This document shows, piece by piece, positions 16,431 through 25,292 of a stretch of 64,000 nt of DNA (position 1 is its first letter; every line of letters begins with the position of its first letter). The notes under the pieces are model-generated. The model did not search any database. It saw only the letters and a program-made list of their open reading frames with translations, and was not told the DNA's origin. The position numbers were made by a program, and so were the translations under genes. Location of the stretch: assembly GCA_965214285.1 (NCBI GenBank), contig OZ243946.1, positions 1,426,001 to 1,490,000 on the forward strand, read 5' to 3'. Origin of the DNA: G963422745 sp965214285 (GTDB lineage: Bacteria > Actinomycetota > Acidimicrobiia > Acidimicrobiales > Aldehydirespiratoraceae).

Positions 16431-18147
16431 CGGCGGGGGTTCTGCTGCTGGCGGCGCTGCTGAGTGCTCTGCCATCTGGGTTGCTGGCTGTGCCGGTCGA
16501 ATTTGGGTCCGCGCCCGGGCTGCGGTTTCTGCCGGTCGTGGCGGGGCTGTAGCCGACGGTGGTCCGAGCTTGCCGGTTCTGGCCCTCGCCGGGGCTGCGG
16601 TTGGTGCTGGTCGGGCTGGGGATCTGGCTGACGGGGATGCGGGCTTGGATGCCGCTGCTGCTGTTCATGGCGATGGTGCCTTGGGTGCCGCCGGCAGCGC
16701 GGTTCTTGCCGGGCTTGTTCTTGCGGCGGCGGGGTTGGCGGCCGTTGCGTTGGTCTTGGTCGTGGTGGTGTTGGCGGTGACAGGGCCCGCAGAGTGCTTG
16801 GAGGTTGTCGATGTCGGTGGGCCCGCCGTTCTCCCATTCGACGATGTGGTGGATGTCGGCCAGGTGCATGGGGGCGCCGCAGCGGACGCAGCCTTTGTCG
16901 CGCACTGCTATGGCGAGCCGTTGGGCGGCATTCGGGGTGCGGGTGTTGGTGCCGAGCCACAGCGCTCGGCCGTCACCGTCGAAGATCATGCCCGCCACCT
17001 GGGTGTCGGGCGACAGCGTTTCGAGGATGGCCGGTGGGACGGGGCCGGTGCCGATGATCTCGCATGCGCCGTCGGGGTTTTGGCCGTCGATGAGGCCGAT
17101 GTCTGCGGTGATGATCAACTGCGGCCGCCCGCTGCCCTTGCCGCCGCTGCTGGTGGCGGGGAGGGGCTTGTGGGTGAGAGCGTCGAGGCCGGTGATGGTC
17201 TCCAGCAGAGCGTCGGCCATGCGCTGGGGCCCGGTGCGGGCCTTGGTGTTGCCTGCCTTGCTGTCTTGGCGCCAGAGCCTGTCGGCGTGGGTCTGCACGG
17301 CCTGGGCGAGCAGGCCGTGGCTGATCGGGTCGAGCTCTGCGTGCAAGATCCCCATCCCCGAATCGCGGTCGGTGCCAAGCGAGGCCTTGCGGGCCTTGCG
17401 CTGACGCTTCAGCTCAGCCTCACCGCGATCACGGCTGGCCTTGAGCTCGGCCCGCTTGGCGTCACCGGCGAACACATCAGCCGGCTTCGACTCGGCCGCC
17501 TTGAGCAGCGCCTCGTCGTTGTCGACCGCGGATGCGCCTGCGGTCTGCGCGGTGTTGATCAGCGCCGCGGCATGGTCGATCGTGAAACCGCCTTCTGAGA
17601 GCTTCTTCTTGGTGTTGGGCATCGCCGCCAGGCCTTGCGCGACCTTGGCCAACCGGCTGGCGTCGCGCTTGGACTTGCCGGTCTGCTCTGAGATCACCCC
17701 CGCAGCGCGGCCCGGGGTGGTCAACGCCGCGATCTCCGCGGTGATGTCACACATCGCCGCGTCCAGACTCCCCTGCAGGCTCTTCGCCGCCCCGGCCGCG
17801 GCGCGCAGCTCGCCCAAAGTGCGCCCGCCGGGCCTCACCTGGCGCACCAGAACCTCAGCCCGGCCGAACAGTTCCACCGCATCCCCGCTGGCCCCAGCCG
17901 CTGCACCAGCAGCCTGGCGGCCCCGACCCCCGGTCCGGCCATCGGCAGGCTTGGCCCGGCCACCGTCAGGCAGGGTCAGGCCGTCGGCGTCAGCGGCTCG
18001 ACCGCTGGCCTCGCCTGACGGAGCGGCGGCCAGTCCAGGCTGGTCGATGGCAGAGTCGGTCGGTTCAGCGGACGGGTTGGTCGGATCAGCGACTGGGCCA
18101 GCGGGATCGAGGGCCAGAGCCTCAGTCGGATTCGAGAGATTGTTCAT
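16396..18147 (-). CDS. DUF222 / 13E12-repeat family HNH endonuclease, copy A
   Basis: This 583-residue protein has an N-tail (1-100) of Pro/Ala/Gly repeats beginning MNNLSNPTEALALDPAG. The DUF222 helical domain follows (about 105-380). The HNH zinc-finger nuclease (about 395-450) carries CVRC, the paired HH of DIHHIVEW, the N of DNLQALC, and CGPCH. The C-tail is long, basic and low-complexity. These proteins are the REP13E12-type family that is multicopy in Mycobacterium and used as a phiRv1 phage attachment site; cellular function is unproven. The ATG at 18147 lies 7 nt after a TAGGGT box and overlaps the leader ORF stop (ATGA). It is nearly identical through the core to copy B at 57639-59534, in inverted orientation. 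Confidence 0.88.
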   Translation of the reverse strand: MNNLSNPTEALALDPAGPVADPTNPSAEPTDSAIDQPGLAAAPSGEASGRAADADGLTLPDGGRAKPADGRTGGRGRQAAGAAAGASGDAVELFGRAEVLVRQVRPGGRTLGELRAAAGAAKSLQGSLDAAMCDITAEIAALTTPGRAAGVISEQTGKSKRDASRLAKVAQGLAAMPNTKKKLSEGGFTIDHAAALINTAQTAGASAVDNDEALLKAAESKPADVFAGDAKRAELKASRDRGEAELKRQRKARKASLGTDRDSGMGILHAELDPISHGLLAQAVQTHADRLWRQDSKAGNTKARTGPQRMADALLETITGLDALTHKPLPATSSGGKGSGRPQLIITADIGLIDGQNPDGACEIIGTGPVPPAILETLSPDTQVAGMIFDGDGRALWLGTNTRTPNAAQRLAIAVRDKGCVRCGAPMHLADIHHIVEWENGGPTDIDNLQALCGPCHRQHHHDQDQRNGRQPRRRKNKPGKNRAAGGTQGTIAMNSSSGIQARIPVSQIPSPTSTNRSPGEGQNRQARTTVGYSPATTGRNRSPGADPNSTGTASNPDGRALSSAASSRTPAGGTRSRDGPDP

Positions 18148-18692
18148 GCTGCACACCCTATCCGCATGATATGACAATCACACCTGTTGGTGAATTCTGA
18201 TCGAGATTGGTGCTGCCTGGGCTGACCCACAGCACCACAAGGCCCGTCGGCTACACCGGCAGCCCGACCACCGGCCAGACCATCGCCGAGCATGGCCCGG
18301 CCACCCGCGGGCAGGGTCAGGCCCTCAGCGTCAGCGGCTCGGCAGCCGGCCTCGCCGGCCGGGTCAGCGGACGGTCCTGCCGAACCAACGGTCCGGTCGG
18401 TCTGATCAGCGACCGGGGACGGCGAGTCAGGGGCCGAAGCCTCGGACGGATTCGAGAGGTCATTCATGTCGAGCACTCTATCGGAGGGGTGTGACACTTT
18501 CAACGTCTGTTCACGAAATCCGTGAGAAATCAGTGTGAATCGAGCTTCCCGAACCTGCCAGCAGAAGCCAGGGCCTTGCCCATCCACCCCACCCTCGGGC
18601 ACGGCCACACCCCAGGCCGCGCCAGCCGGATCAGTGGCCGGGCCGGCGGGATCGAGGGCCGAAGCCCCTGTCGGATTCGAGGGATCGTGCAT
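18144..18692 (-). CDS. Leader ORF of DUF222 locus A (MHDPSNP...MNDLSNP...)
   Basis: This is a 182-codon frame starting MHDPSNPTGASALDPAG at 18692, with an internal in-frame start at 18467 (MNDLSNPSEASAPDSPSP). It ends in an ATGA overlap with the nuclease start. Both starts have their own TGTCA-N11-TAG(G/A)GT-N7-ATG box. The protein is low-complexity and resembles the N-tail of the nuclease itself. An equivalent frame with the same in-frame linkage and the same ATGA overlap precedes copy B. It could be a real, translationally coupled small protein or the remains of repeated 5'-end duplication; I cannot decide from two copies. Confidence 0.45.
   Translation of the reverse strand: MHDPSNPTGASALDPAGPATDPAGAAWGVAVPEGGVDGQGPGFCWQVREARFTLISHGFREQTLKVSHPSDRVLDMNDLSNPSEASAPDSPSPVADQTDRTVGSAGPSADPAGEAGCRAADAEGLTLPAGGRAMLGDGLAGGRAAGVADGPCGAVGQPRQHQSRSEFTNRCDCHIMRIGCAA
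18148..18183 (-). promoter_or_regulatory. Promoter of DUF222 nuclease A (cassette A1)
   Basis: On the minus strand, TTGTCA (18172-18177), 11 nt, TAGGGT (18155-18160), 7 nt, then ATG at 18147. The spacing places the transcription start on or next to the A of ATG, which implies a leaderless mRNA. Confidence 0.65.
18468..18503 (-). promoter_or_regulatory. Promoter cassette A2 in leader ORF A
   Basis: TTGAAA (-35, 18498-18503), a 17-nt spacer containing GTGTCA, TAGAGT (-10, 18475-18480), then 7 nt to the ATG at 18467. This is the best sigma70-like match of the six cassettes. Confidence 0.65.
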
Positions 18693-18722
18693 GGGGCAGA
18701 CCCTATTCGGGGGGTGTGACAG
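18693..18722 (-). promoter_or_regulatory. Promoter cassette A3 (outermost) of locus A
   Basis: CTGTCA (18717-18722), 11 nt, TAGGGT (18700-18705), 7 nt to the ATG at 18692. The -35 region is weak. The spacer is almost identical to that of cassette B1 at 57076-57105. Confidence 0.6.
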
Positions 18723-19037
18723 TCTCGCTCCGACAGCCCCAGCCACACCCGCAGCCCGACCGCTGGTCGAGTCATCGGCCGCACCGGCTGCCCGTCCACC
18801 GGCCAGGTGCCTGCGCAGCCCGGCCAGCGTGTCTGAGGTGAGGGTGGAGGCGGCCGAGACGGGCACGAGGTGAGCGGTGCGGGCGTCGCCGTGCCGGCGC
18901 CCCGGCGCGGAACCGGGCCGGGCCTGCGGCAAACGTCGACGTCGCCTACAGCGGCCCAGCGCAGCCCGGCCGCCATCCAGCCCCGCACGCCCGCTTTGTT
19001 GAGCTTGCAACGACCCTACCCTTTAGAGTGCGCTGTC
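18723..19037. other. Divergent intergenic region between leader ORF A and PASTA gene
   Basis: This is about 315 bp with no supported gene. It contains the outer promoter of DUF222 locus A at its left edge and a TTGAGC / TAGAGT promoter for the PASTA gene at its right edge (18999-19029). Confidence 0.5.
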
Positions 19038-19826
19038 ATGGGCAGCCCGTTCCGGTCGCGATGGCTTGTGCGCTCGGCGGTGGCTGCGGTGCTGCTGGCG
19101 GGGACCGTCGTTGCTGTGGTCCTGGTGGCCGCCGACGACAACGCCGCCGAAGAGGCTGTGGCCGACACCGCCCCCGACAGCGACGAGCCCGAACCCGACC
19201 AAGCCGAGGCGCCGCCCGTCGCGCCCGCCGAGCCGTCCACGACCGTGCCTGAGCCCCAGTGCGACTCTGCGTGCAAGGACGAGATCGCCGCCGCGCAGGA
19301 ACGGAACAACACCACCACCACGCTGCCGAGGGTGCCCGACGTGCACGGCATGACACCCGAGGACGCCGAGGCCGTCCTGGCCCGAACAGGCCTCACCGTG
19401 CGCAACATCGCCGAACGCGAAGTGCCAGACGAGCACGTAGGGGTGATCGTGGACCAGTCCCCCACCCCGGGAATCGAGTCCCGGACCGGGGAAGTCCGTC
19501 TCATCCTCGGCATCCCCACGCCGACCACCACACGGTCTGTCAACAAACCCGGGCCTGCGTATGCGGAACCCAACAGGCCCACCCTCGCGCCGGAGGACCG
19601 GGGCGACAGCGACCATCACGACGACATCGTGCCGGAGTCGGACGGGACCACCACAACCTGGGTGAATGAACCCGGCGCTATAGACCCCAACGAACCCGGC
19701 GGGCCAACGGAGCGACTGGCCGGCGAATGCGATCTATCTAACGGGCAGCCGGGGGAGCGATGGAAGCGGGTGGGCGACGATGACAGCCAATGGTGGTGCG
19801 CGCCCCCCGGCGTCGACTCCATATAA
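19038..19826 (+). CDS. Membrane-anchored extracellular protein with one PASTA-like domain
   Basis: This 262-residue protein has an N-terminal anchor (residues 8-33, WLVRSAVAAVLLAGTVVAVVLV) and an acidic, Pro-rich linker. The PASTA-like unit is at about 97-160 (VPDVHGMTPEDAEAVLARTGL ... VIVDQSPTPGIE). A Thr/Pro/Asp-rich tail ends in a Trp/Cys pair (WWCAPP). PASTA domains bind peptidoglycan or muropeptides, usually on Ser/Thr kinases or penicillin-binding proteins; no kinase domain is present. The ATG at 19038 follows TAGAGT (19024-19029) by 8 nt. It stands immediately before the 160-bp tandem array. Confidence 0.75.
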   Translation: MGSPFRSRWLVRSAVAAVLLAGTVVAVVLVAADDNAAEEAVADTAPDSDEPEPDQAEAPPVAPAEPSTTVPEPQCDSACKDEIAAAQERNNTTTTLPRVPDVHGMTPEDAEAVLARTGLTVRNIAEREVPDEHVGVIVDQSPTPGIESRTGEVRLILGIPTPTTTRSVNKPGPAYAEPNRPTLAPEDRGDSDHHDDIVPESDGTTTTWVNEPGAIDPNEPGGPTERLAGECDLSNGQPGERWKRVGDDDSQWWCAPPGVDSI

Positions 19827-20596
19827 GCAATCCCCCGTCTGTCACCGTCCCGCAGCCGCTCTGGTTGTCTCGCTGCCCGGTCCGTCCACCGGTACCTGAG
19901 TCGCCCGGCCCGCAGCGCCCCAGCCGTTCTGGTCGCCCCGCCTGTCCATGTCGCTCCGCACACTCGCAGCCGGTCGCTCGTGTCGCCGGGGTCGCCGTCT
20001 TGCCTGCCGGCGGGGGCACGGGCACCGTGATCCCACAGCCGCCCAGCCCGCCGCCGCCGGCAGCCGAACATGGTTGACACAGTCGGCGCACCAGTGCCGT
20101 CCTAGCCGTCTTAGCCTGCTTGCCGCCCATCGTCGGCTGGCTGCTAGCCGCCCGCCGTCGCATCCCAGGCATCCCGATGCGAAGCCGGCAGCCGACCGCA
20201 GCCGCCACCGCCCGCCTCCCTTGTGTCAGCCGGGCATGGACGCCATGCTGCGCGGACAGTGCCGTCTCGGTCGCCTTGGCCGGCCATCGGCGGCTGCCGC
20301 ACAGCCCCGGTGACATGGCAACCCTGCCGCCGTCGGGTCACAGCCGGCGTTGGGTCACTGCCGGCGTTGGCGTCCTCCCGGTGACAGCCGTGCATGGACG
20401 GCACGGTCCGCGGACAGTGCGCCCCGGTCGCCGCTGTCGGCCATCGGCGGCTGACAGCATTGTCGGGGCGGCATCGGTGTCTTGGCCGGCATGCGAACAC
20501 GGCCGCCACAGGCCGCTGCCGGCGTTGGCTTCCTCCCCGGTGACAGCCGGACATGGACATCACAGTCCCCGGAACAGTGCCGCAGTGCCGCCTCGC

Positions 20597-21097
20597 CGCC
20601 CATCGGCGGCTGACACCACAGCCCCGGTCCCGTGCAGACCTGGCCGCCGTCGGTGTGTTGGCCGGCCGTCGACCGCTGCCGGCGTTGGCATCCTCCCCGT
20701 GTCAGCCGGACATGGACAACCATGGCCGCGGACCAGTGCCGGCTTGCTGTCTTGGCTGTCCATCGGCGGCTGCCGGCACAGCCTGGGTGTCATGGCATCC
20801 AGGCCGGCATCGGATCATGGCTGGCACAGTGCCGCAGCCGACTGTGCCGCCCGCCCAGGTGTCAGCCGAACATGGATGTCAAGGTCCGCGGACAGTGCCG
20901 CCCCGGTCGCCCCGGCCGTCGCGGGGACCATCGGCGGCTGACGCACAGCCCGGTGCCGTGGTGACCCAGCCGCCGACCGGTCACGGTCGCCGTGGCCGCC
21001 CTGCCGTCTTTGGCATCCGCCCCGTGTCAGCCGAACATGGATGTCAAAGGCCGTGGACAGTGCCGCCCTGGTCGTCTTGGCCGGCCATCGGCGGCTG
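20597..21097. repeat. 501-bp higher-order duplication, copy 1
   Basis: By eye this segment is base-for-base the same as 24296-24796 (offset 3699). It spans slightly more than three array units, while most other units differ clearly from one another. It indicates a recent segmental copy or gene conversion within the array. Confidence 0.8.
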
Positions 21098-21366
21098 TCA
21101 CCTGGCTTTGGCGGCATGGCGTCTTGGCCGCCATGCGAACACGGCTGCCACAGGCCGCTGCCGACATTGGCTTCCTCCCCGGGTCAGCCGGACATGGATC
21201 ACACGGTCCGCGGACAGTGCCGCCACAGCCGCCCATCTGCCGCTGACAGCACAGCCCGGTCCCGTCGCGTCCTGGCCGGCTTCAGTGTGTTAGCCGGCTT
21301 CCGGCCACAGCCGACTGTGCCGCCCGCCCCGGTGTCAGCCGAACATGGATTGAACCGCCCCGGGTT

Positions 21367-22263
21367 TTACGTAGGCTGTTTGTTGTGGGTGTGTTGGTGG
21401 TGGTGGTTGGCTTCGGCTTCGGCTGGGGGGATGCGGCCGAGTTGGTGGTGGATGCGGCGGTGGTTGTACCAGTCGATCCATTCTAGGGTGGCGAGCTGGA
21501 GGTCTTGGAGGCCTTGCCAGGGGCCTCGGTTGTCGACGAGCTCGGTTTTGTAGAGGCTGATGACGGATTCGGCGAGGGCGTTGTCGTAGCTGTCGCCGCG
21601 GGATCCCACGGAGCTGGCTGCGCCGATCTCGGCGAGGCGGCCGGTGTAGGCGCCGGCGAGGTACTGGGCGCCTCGGTCGCTGTGGTGGATGAGCCCCTGG
21701 AGGCTGGCGCCGTTGCGGGTGCGCTCGGTTATGGCTTGTTCGAGGGCGTCGAGGGCGAGATCGGCGCGCAGCGATCTCGAGATCTGCCAGCCGAGGATGC
21801 GCCTGGAGAACACGTCGGTGACCAGGGCTGTGTAGACGAACCCGCTGCGGGTGCGCACGTAGGTGAGGTCCGCTACCCACAGCCGGTCAGGGCCGGGCGC
21901 CTCGAAGCGGCGTTCCACCAGGTCACGGGGCCGCTCGGCGGCGGCTGCGGGGGTCGTGGTGCGCCGCTGTTTGCCCCGCACAGCGCCGCGAAGGCCCAGG
22001 TCGCGCATCAAACGCTCGACGGTGCAGCGCGCTGTGCGCTGGCCCTGGCGGTTCAGCTCGGCCCACACCTTTCGGGCCCCGTACACGCCGTAGTTGTCCG
22101 CATGGACCCGGGCGATGCGGGCCTTGAGCGCTTCGTCGCGCAGCGCCCGCGCAGAGGGCCCTCGCCGCTTGGCGGACCAATACGTCGACGCAGCGAACTG
22201 CAAGACCCTGCAGATCGGCTCGACCCCGAAACGCTCCCTGTGGGCATCGATGAAAGCCATCAC
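21367..22263 (-). CDS. IS3-family transposase OrfB (DDE integrase domain)
   Basis: This frame of about 298 residues has an N-terminal HTH_21-type segment and an rve integrase core with the DDE triad: D of VADLTYVRT, D of HHSDRGAQY and E of DNALAESVISLYKTEL. It starts at GTG 22263 or ATG 22260 (TGATG with the orfA stop). It is in the -1 frame relative to OrfA, so a fused OrfAB transposase is expected by slippage at the T7 run 22291-22297. The C-terminus reaches almost to the left inverted repeat. Confidence 0.93.
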   Translation of the reverse strand: MMAFIDAHRERFGVEPICRVLQFAASTYWSAKRRGPSARALRDEALKARIARVHADNYGVYGARKVWAELNRQGQRTARCTVERLMRDLGLRGAVRGKQRRTTTPAAAAERPRDLVERRFEAPGPDRLWVADLTYVRTRSGFVYTALVTDVFSRRILGWQISRSLRADLALDALEQAITERTRNGASLQGLIHHSDRGAQYLAGAYTGRLAEIGAASSVGSRGDSYDNALAESVISLYKTELVDNRGPWQGLQDLQLATLEWIDWYNHRRIHHQLGRIPPAEAEANHHHQHTHNKQPT

Positions 22264-22592
22264 CGTCTCCGGCCGTCGAGCTCGGCCGCGAAAAAAACCG
22301 ACGCAGCCCGCAGGATCTCGTTCGCCCTGCGCAGCTCGCGGTTCTCGCGCTCCAAAGCCTTGAACCGCTCACGCTCATCGCTGCTCATCCCAGCCCGAAA
22401 GCCCGCATCGACCTCCGCCACGCGCACCCAGCGGCGCACCGTCTCAGCCGTCGGCCCCAGCATCGAAGCCACCCTCGAGATCGCATCCCACTGCGACCCC
22501 GACCCATCACGCTGCGCCTCGAACACCATCCGAACCGCCCGCTCACGCAGCTCAGCCGGATACCTCCCCGAAACGCTCTTCTTGTCTGACAT
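22260..22592 (-). CDS. IS3-family transposase OrfA (helix-turn-helix)
   Basis: This 110-residue protein begins MSDKKSVSGRYPAELRERAV, with an HTH of the IS3 OrfA type (SMLGPTAETVRRWVR) and a leucine-zipper-like helix (LERENRELRRANEIL). It binds the inverted repeats and is the N-terminal part of the active OrfAB. On the coding strand the slippery heptamer T TTT TTC (within the T7 run at 22291-22297) is placed in the right phase for -1 frameshifting into OrfB, with no stop before the OrfB start. Confidence 0.9.
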   Translation of the reverse strand: MSDKKSVSGRYPAELRERAVRMVFEAQRDGSGSQWDAISRVASMLGPTAETVRRWVRVAEVDAGFRAGMSSDERERFKALERENRELRRANEILRAASVFFAAELDGRRR

Positions 22593-24295
22593 AGCTCCAT
22601 CCTCTCAAAGGCCGGAGCCTGCGCAATACCCGGGGCGGATCAGATGTCACAGTCCCCGAGACTGTGCGACAGTGCCGACACGGTCGCCCATCTGCCGCTG
22701 TCGCACAGCCCCGGTGCCGTGCAGACCTTGCAGCCGTCGGATCATGGCCGGCTGTCGGCCGCTGCCGGCGTTGGCGTCCTCTGCGGTGTCAGCCGGACAT
22801 GGATCACACGGTCCGCGGACAGTGCCGCAGTGCCGCCCTGGTGGCCTCGCTGTCCATCTGCCGCTGTCGCACAGCCCCGGTCCATGGCCTCCTGGCCGGC
22901 ATCGGATCATGGCCGGCAGCCGACCTTTGCCGTCTTTGGCGTCCACCCAGGTGGCAGCCGGACATGGACGGCAATGTTCGCGGACACAGCCGACAGTGCC
23001 GCCCCGGTCGCCCATCGGCCGCTGTCACACAGCCCGGGTGTCATCGCGTCCTGGCCGGCATCGGGGTCATGGCCGGCACAGTGCCGCAGCCGACATTGCC
23101 GCCCGCCCCCGTGTCAGCCGAACATGGATCACATGGTCCGCGGACTGTGCCGCACTGCCGCCACGGCTGTCACGGGCGCCCATCGGCGGCTGACACATTG
23201 TCCGGTGCCGTTGGTGTCTTTGCCGCCGTGCGGTCACGGCCGCCGTAGCCGCCTGTGCTGTCTTTGGCTTGCTCGATGTGTCAGCCGGACATGGATCACA
23301 TGGGCCGCAGACCAGTGCCGCCCTGCCGCCCCGGTCGCTGTCGCCGCCCATCGGCGGCTGACGGCATCGTCCGGTCGGCTTGGCGTCCTGGCCGCCAGCC
23401 GAACACAGCCGGCAGCCACCCGCAGCCGTCGTTGCCGTCCTCCCCGTGTCAGCCGGACATGGATGTCATGGGCCGTGGACCTGTGCGCCACGGTCGTCTC
23501 GGCAACCATCTGCCGCTGTCGGCACAGCCTGGGTGCCGTTGTCGTGTTGGCCGCCGTCGCTGTCACAGCCGGCGTTGGGTCACTGCCGGCGTTGGTGCCC
23601 GCCCCGTGACAGCCGAACATGGATGTCACAGTTCGCGGACAGTGCCGCGTTGCCGCCGTGGGTGTCCATCGGCGGCTGCCGGCATCGCCCGGGTGTCATG
23701 GCATCCAGGCCGGCATCCGGATCATGGCCGGCGTTGGATCACTGCCGGCGTTGCCGCCGTCCCCGTGTCAGCCGGACATGGACGTCAAGGTCCGCGGACA
23801 GTGCCGACAGTGCCGCCTTCGCCGTCCATCGGCGGCTGACAGCACAGCCCGGTCCCGTCGCATCCTGGCCGGCTTCGGTGTCTTAGCCGGCGTTGGGCCG
23901 CAGCCGACTGTGCCGCCCTCCCCGGTGACAGCCGGACATGGACATCACAGTCCCCGAGACAGTGCCGCAGTGCCGCCTCGCTGCCCATCGGCGGCTGTCG
24001 CACAGCCCCGGTGCCGTGCAGACCTTGCCGCCGTCGGTGTCTTGGCCGGCCGACGGCCGCTGCCGGCGTTGGCGTCCTCCCCGTGACAGCCGGACATGGA
24101 CAACCATGGCCGCGGACAGTGCCGCCCTGGTCGCGTCGCCGTCCATCTGCCGCTGACACACAGCCCGGCGGCATCGCGTCCAGGCCGGCGTCGCTGTGTT
24201 GGCCGGCTTCCGGCCGCTGCCGGCATTGCCGCCGCCCCCGTGTCAGCCGAACATGGATCACACAGTCCGCGGACAGTGCCGCCGTGCCGTCTGGT

Positions 24296-24796
24296 CGCCC
24301 ATCGGCGGCTGACACCACAGCCCCGGTCCCGTGCAGACCTGGCCGCCGTCGGTGTGTTGGCCGGCCGTCGACCGCTGCCGGCGTTGGCATCCTCCCCGTG
24401 TCAGCCGGACATGGACAACCATGGCCGCGGACCAGTGCCGGCTTGCTGTCTTGGCTGTCCATCGGCGGCTGCCGGCACAGCCTGGGTGTCATGGCATCCA
24501 GGCCGGCATCGGATCATGGCTGGCACAGTGCCGCAGCCGACTGTGCCGCCCGCCCAGGTGTCAGCCGAACATGGATGTCAAGGTCCGCGGACAGTGCCGC
24601 CCCGGTCGCCCCGGCCGTCGCGGGGACCATCGGCGGCTGACGCACAGCCCGGTGCCGTGGTGACCCAGCCGCCGACCGGTCACGGTCGCCGTGGCCGCCC
24701 TGCCGTCTTTGGCATCCGCCCCGTGTCAGCCGAACATGGATGTCAAAGGCCGTGGACAGTGCCGCCCTGGTCGTCTTGGCCGGCCATCGGCGGCTG
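24296..24796. repeat. 501-bp higher-order duplication, copy 2
   Basis: Partner of 20597-21097. Flanking bases diverge immediately outside both ends, so the copied block has sharp borders. Confidence 0.8.
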
Positions 24797-25007
24797 ACGC
24801 ATTGTCGGGGCGGCATGGCACCCAGGCCGCCGCCGGTTCACGGTCGCCATAGCCGCCCATGCCGGCGTTGGCTTGCCCGATGTGACAGCCGGACATGGAC
24901 GGCAAAGGCCGTGGACCAGTGCCGCCCATGTCGGCTGTGCCGTCGCGGCGGCCATCTGCGGCTGGCTGCTAGCCGGCCGCCGTCGCATCTTGGCTGCCGT
25001 CGCTGTC

Positions 25008-25292
25008 ATGGCTGGCAGCCGGTCACAGCCGGCTGGTCCTGCCAAAGCCGACTCCACCACACCGACACTCGCTCCGGAGGACACAACCGACACCGACGGC
25101 GGCAACGCCCCCGACACCGAGACGCCAGCGGGACCCGTCGCCCCGCAAGTGGGTCAGGTGCAGACCGGCCCAGGCGGTGTCGAATACAGGACGAAGAGCG
25201 TCAAACCGATGGACGACGGACGTTGGTATGTCTGCTACGAAATCGAAGGCCTTGACGACCAGTGCAGCCCGGTGGGGCAGAAGACCAACTGA
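25008..25292 (+). CDS. Hypothetical small secreted-type protein at the array's right end
   Basis: This frame of 94 residues from the ATG at 25008 is rich in Thr/Pro/Asp and ends YEIEGLDDQCSPVGQKTN. In composition it looks like the tail of the PASTA protein at the other end of the array. The frame continues upstream through the last array unit (TTG at 24873) and there encodes a hydrophobic GWLLAGRRRI stretch, so the true start is unclear. It may be the surviving 3' part of a gene whose 5' part was replaced by array sequence. No domain recognised. Confidence 0.4.
   Translation: MAGSRSQPAGPAKADSTTPTLAPEDTTDTDGGNAPDTETPAGPVAPQVGQVQTGPGGVEYRTKSVKPMDDGRWYVCYEIEGLDDQCSPVGQKTN

Larger units (their letters stand above)
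21351..22642 (-). mobile_element. Complete IS3-family insertion sequence (1292 bp) inside the array
   Basis: Terminal inverted repeats of 21 bp (21351-21371 and 22622-22642) match at 18 positions and begin TGA(A/T)CCGCCCCGGGT. A 3-bp target duplication GAT flanks it (21348-21350 and 22643-22645). Removing the element and one GAT restores a normal array unit of 159 bp. It carries orfA and orfB in the usual IS3 -1 frame arrangement, and both reading frames look intact, so it may be active. Confidence 0.93.
20061..25030. repeat. Tandem array of 23 degenerate units of about 160 bp, split by an IS element
   Basis: Units begin with CAGCCG(G/A)ACATGGA at 20061, 20227, 20385, 20544, 20703, 20863, 21028, 21185, 21336, then 22790, 22955, 23115, 23282, 23450, 23610, 23769, 23929, 24087, 24244, 24402, 24562, 24727 and 24896. 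Spacing is 151-169 bp, most often 157-160. Conserved parts of a unit are the CAGCCGGACATGGA box, a palindrome GTCCGCGGAC followed by AGTGCCGC, a hairpin core around GCCCATCGGCGGCTGAC, a CACAGCCC(C)GG box, and a terminal GCCGCCCTCCCCGTG. Unit lengths are not multiples of 3, so long frames across it shift and are not genes. The 19827-20060 stretch before it holds nothing recognisable. The array may be satellite DNA, a binding-site array or repeated structured RNA; function is unknown. Confidence 0.9.

Noticed and set aside
20553..24797. Long open frames through the tandem array as repeat proteins
   Set aside because: Unit lengths of 151-169 bp shift the frame every unit, all frames are open because of high GC, and the translations are Arg/Pro/Cys-rich without consistent periodic residues.
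20061..25030. CRISPR array or integron cassette array
   Set aside because: Units of about 160 bp are degenerate over their whole length, with no short identical repeats separated by unique spacers, no cas or integrase genes, and no cassette ORFs.
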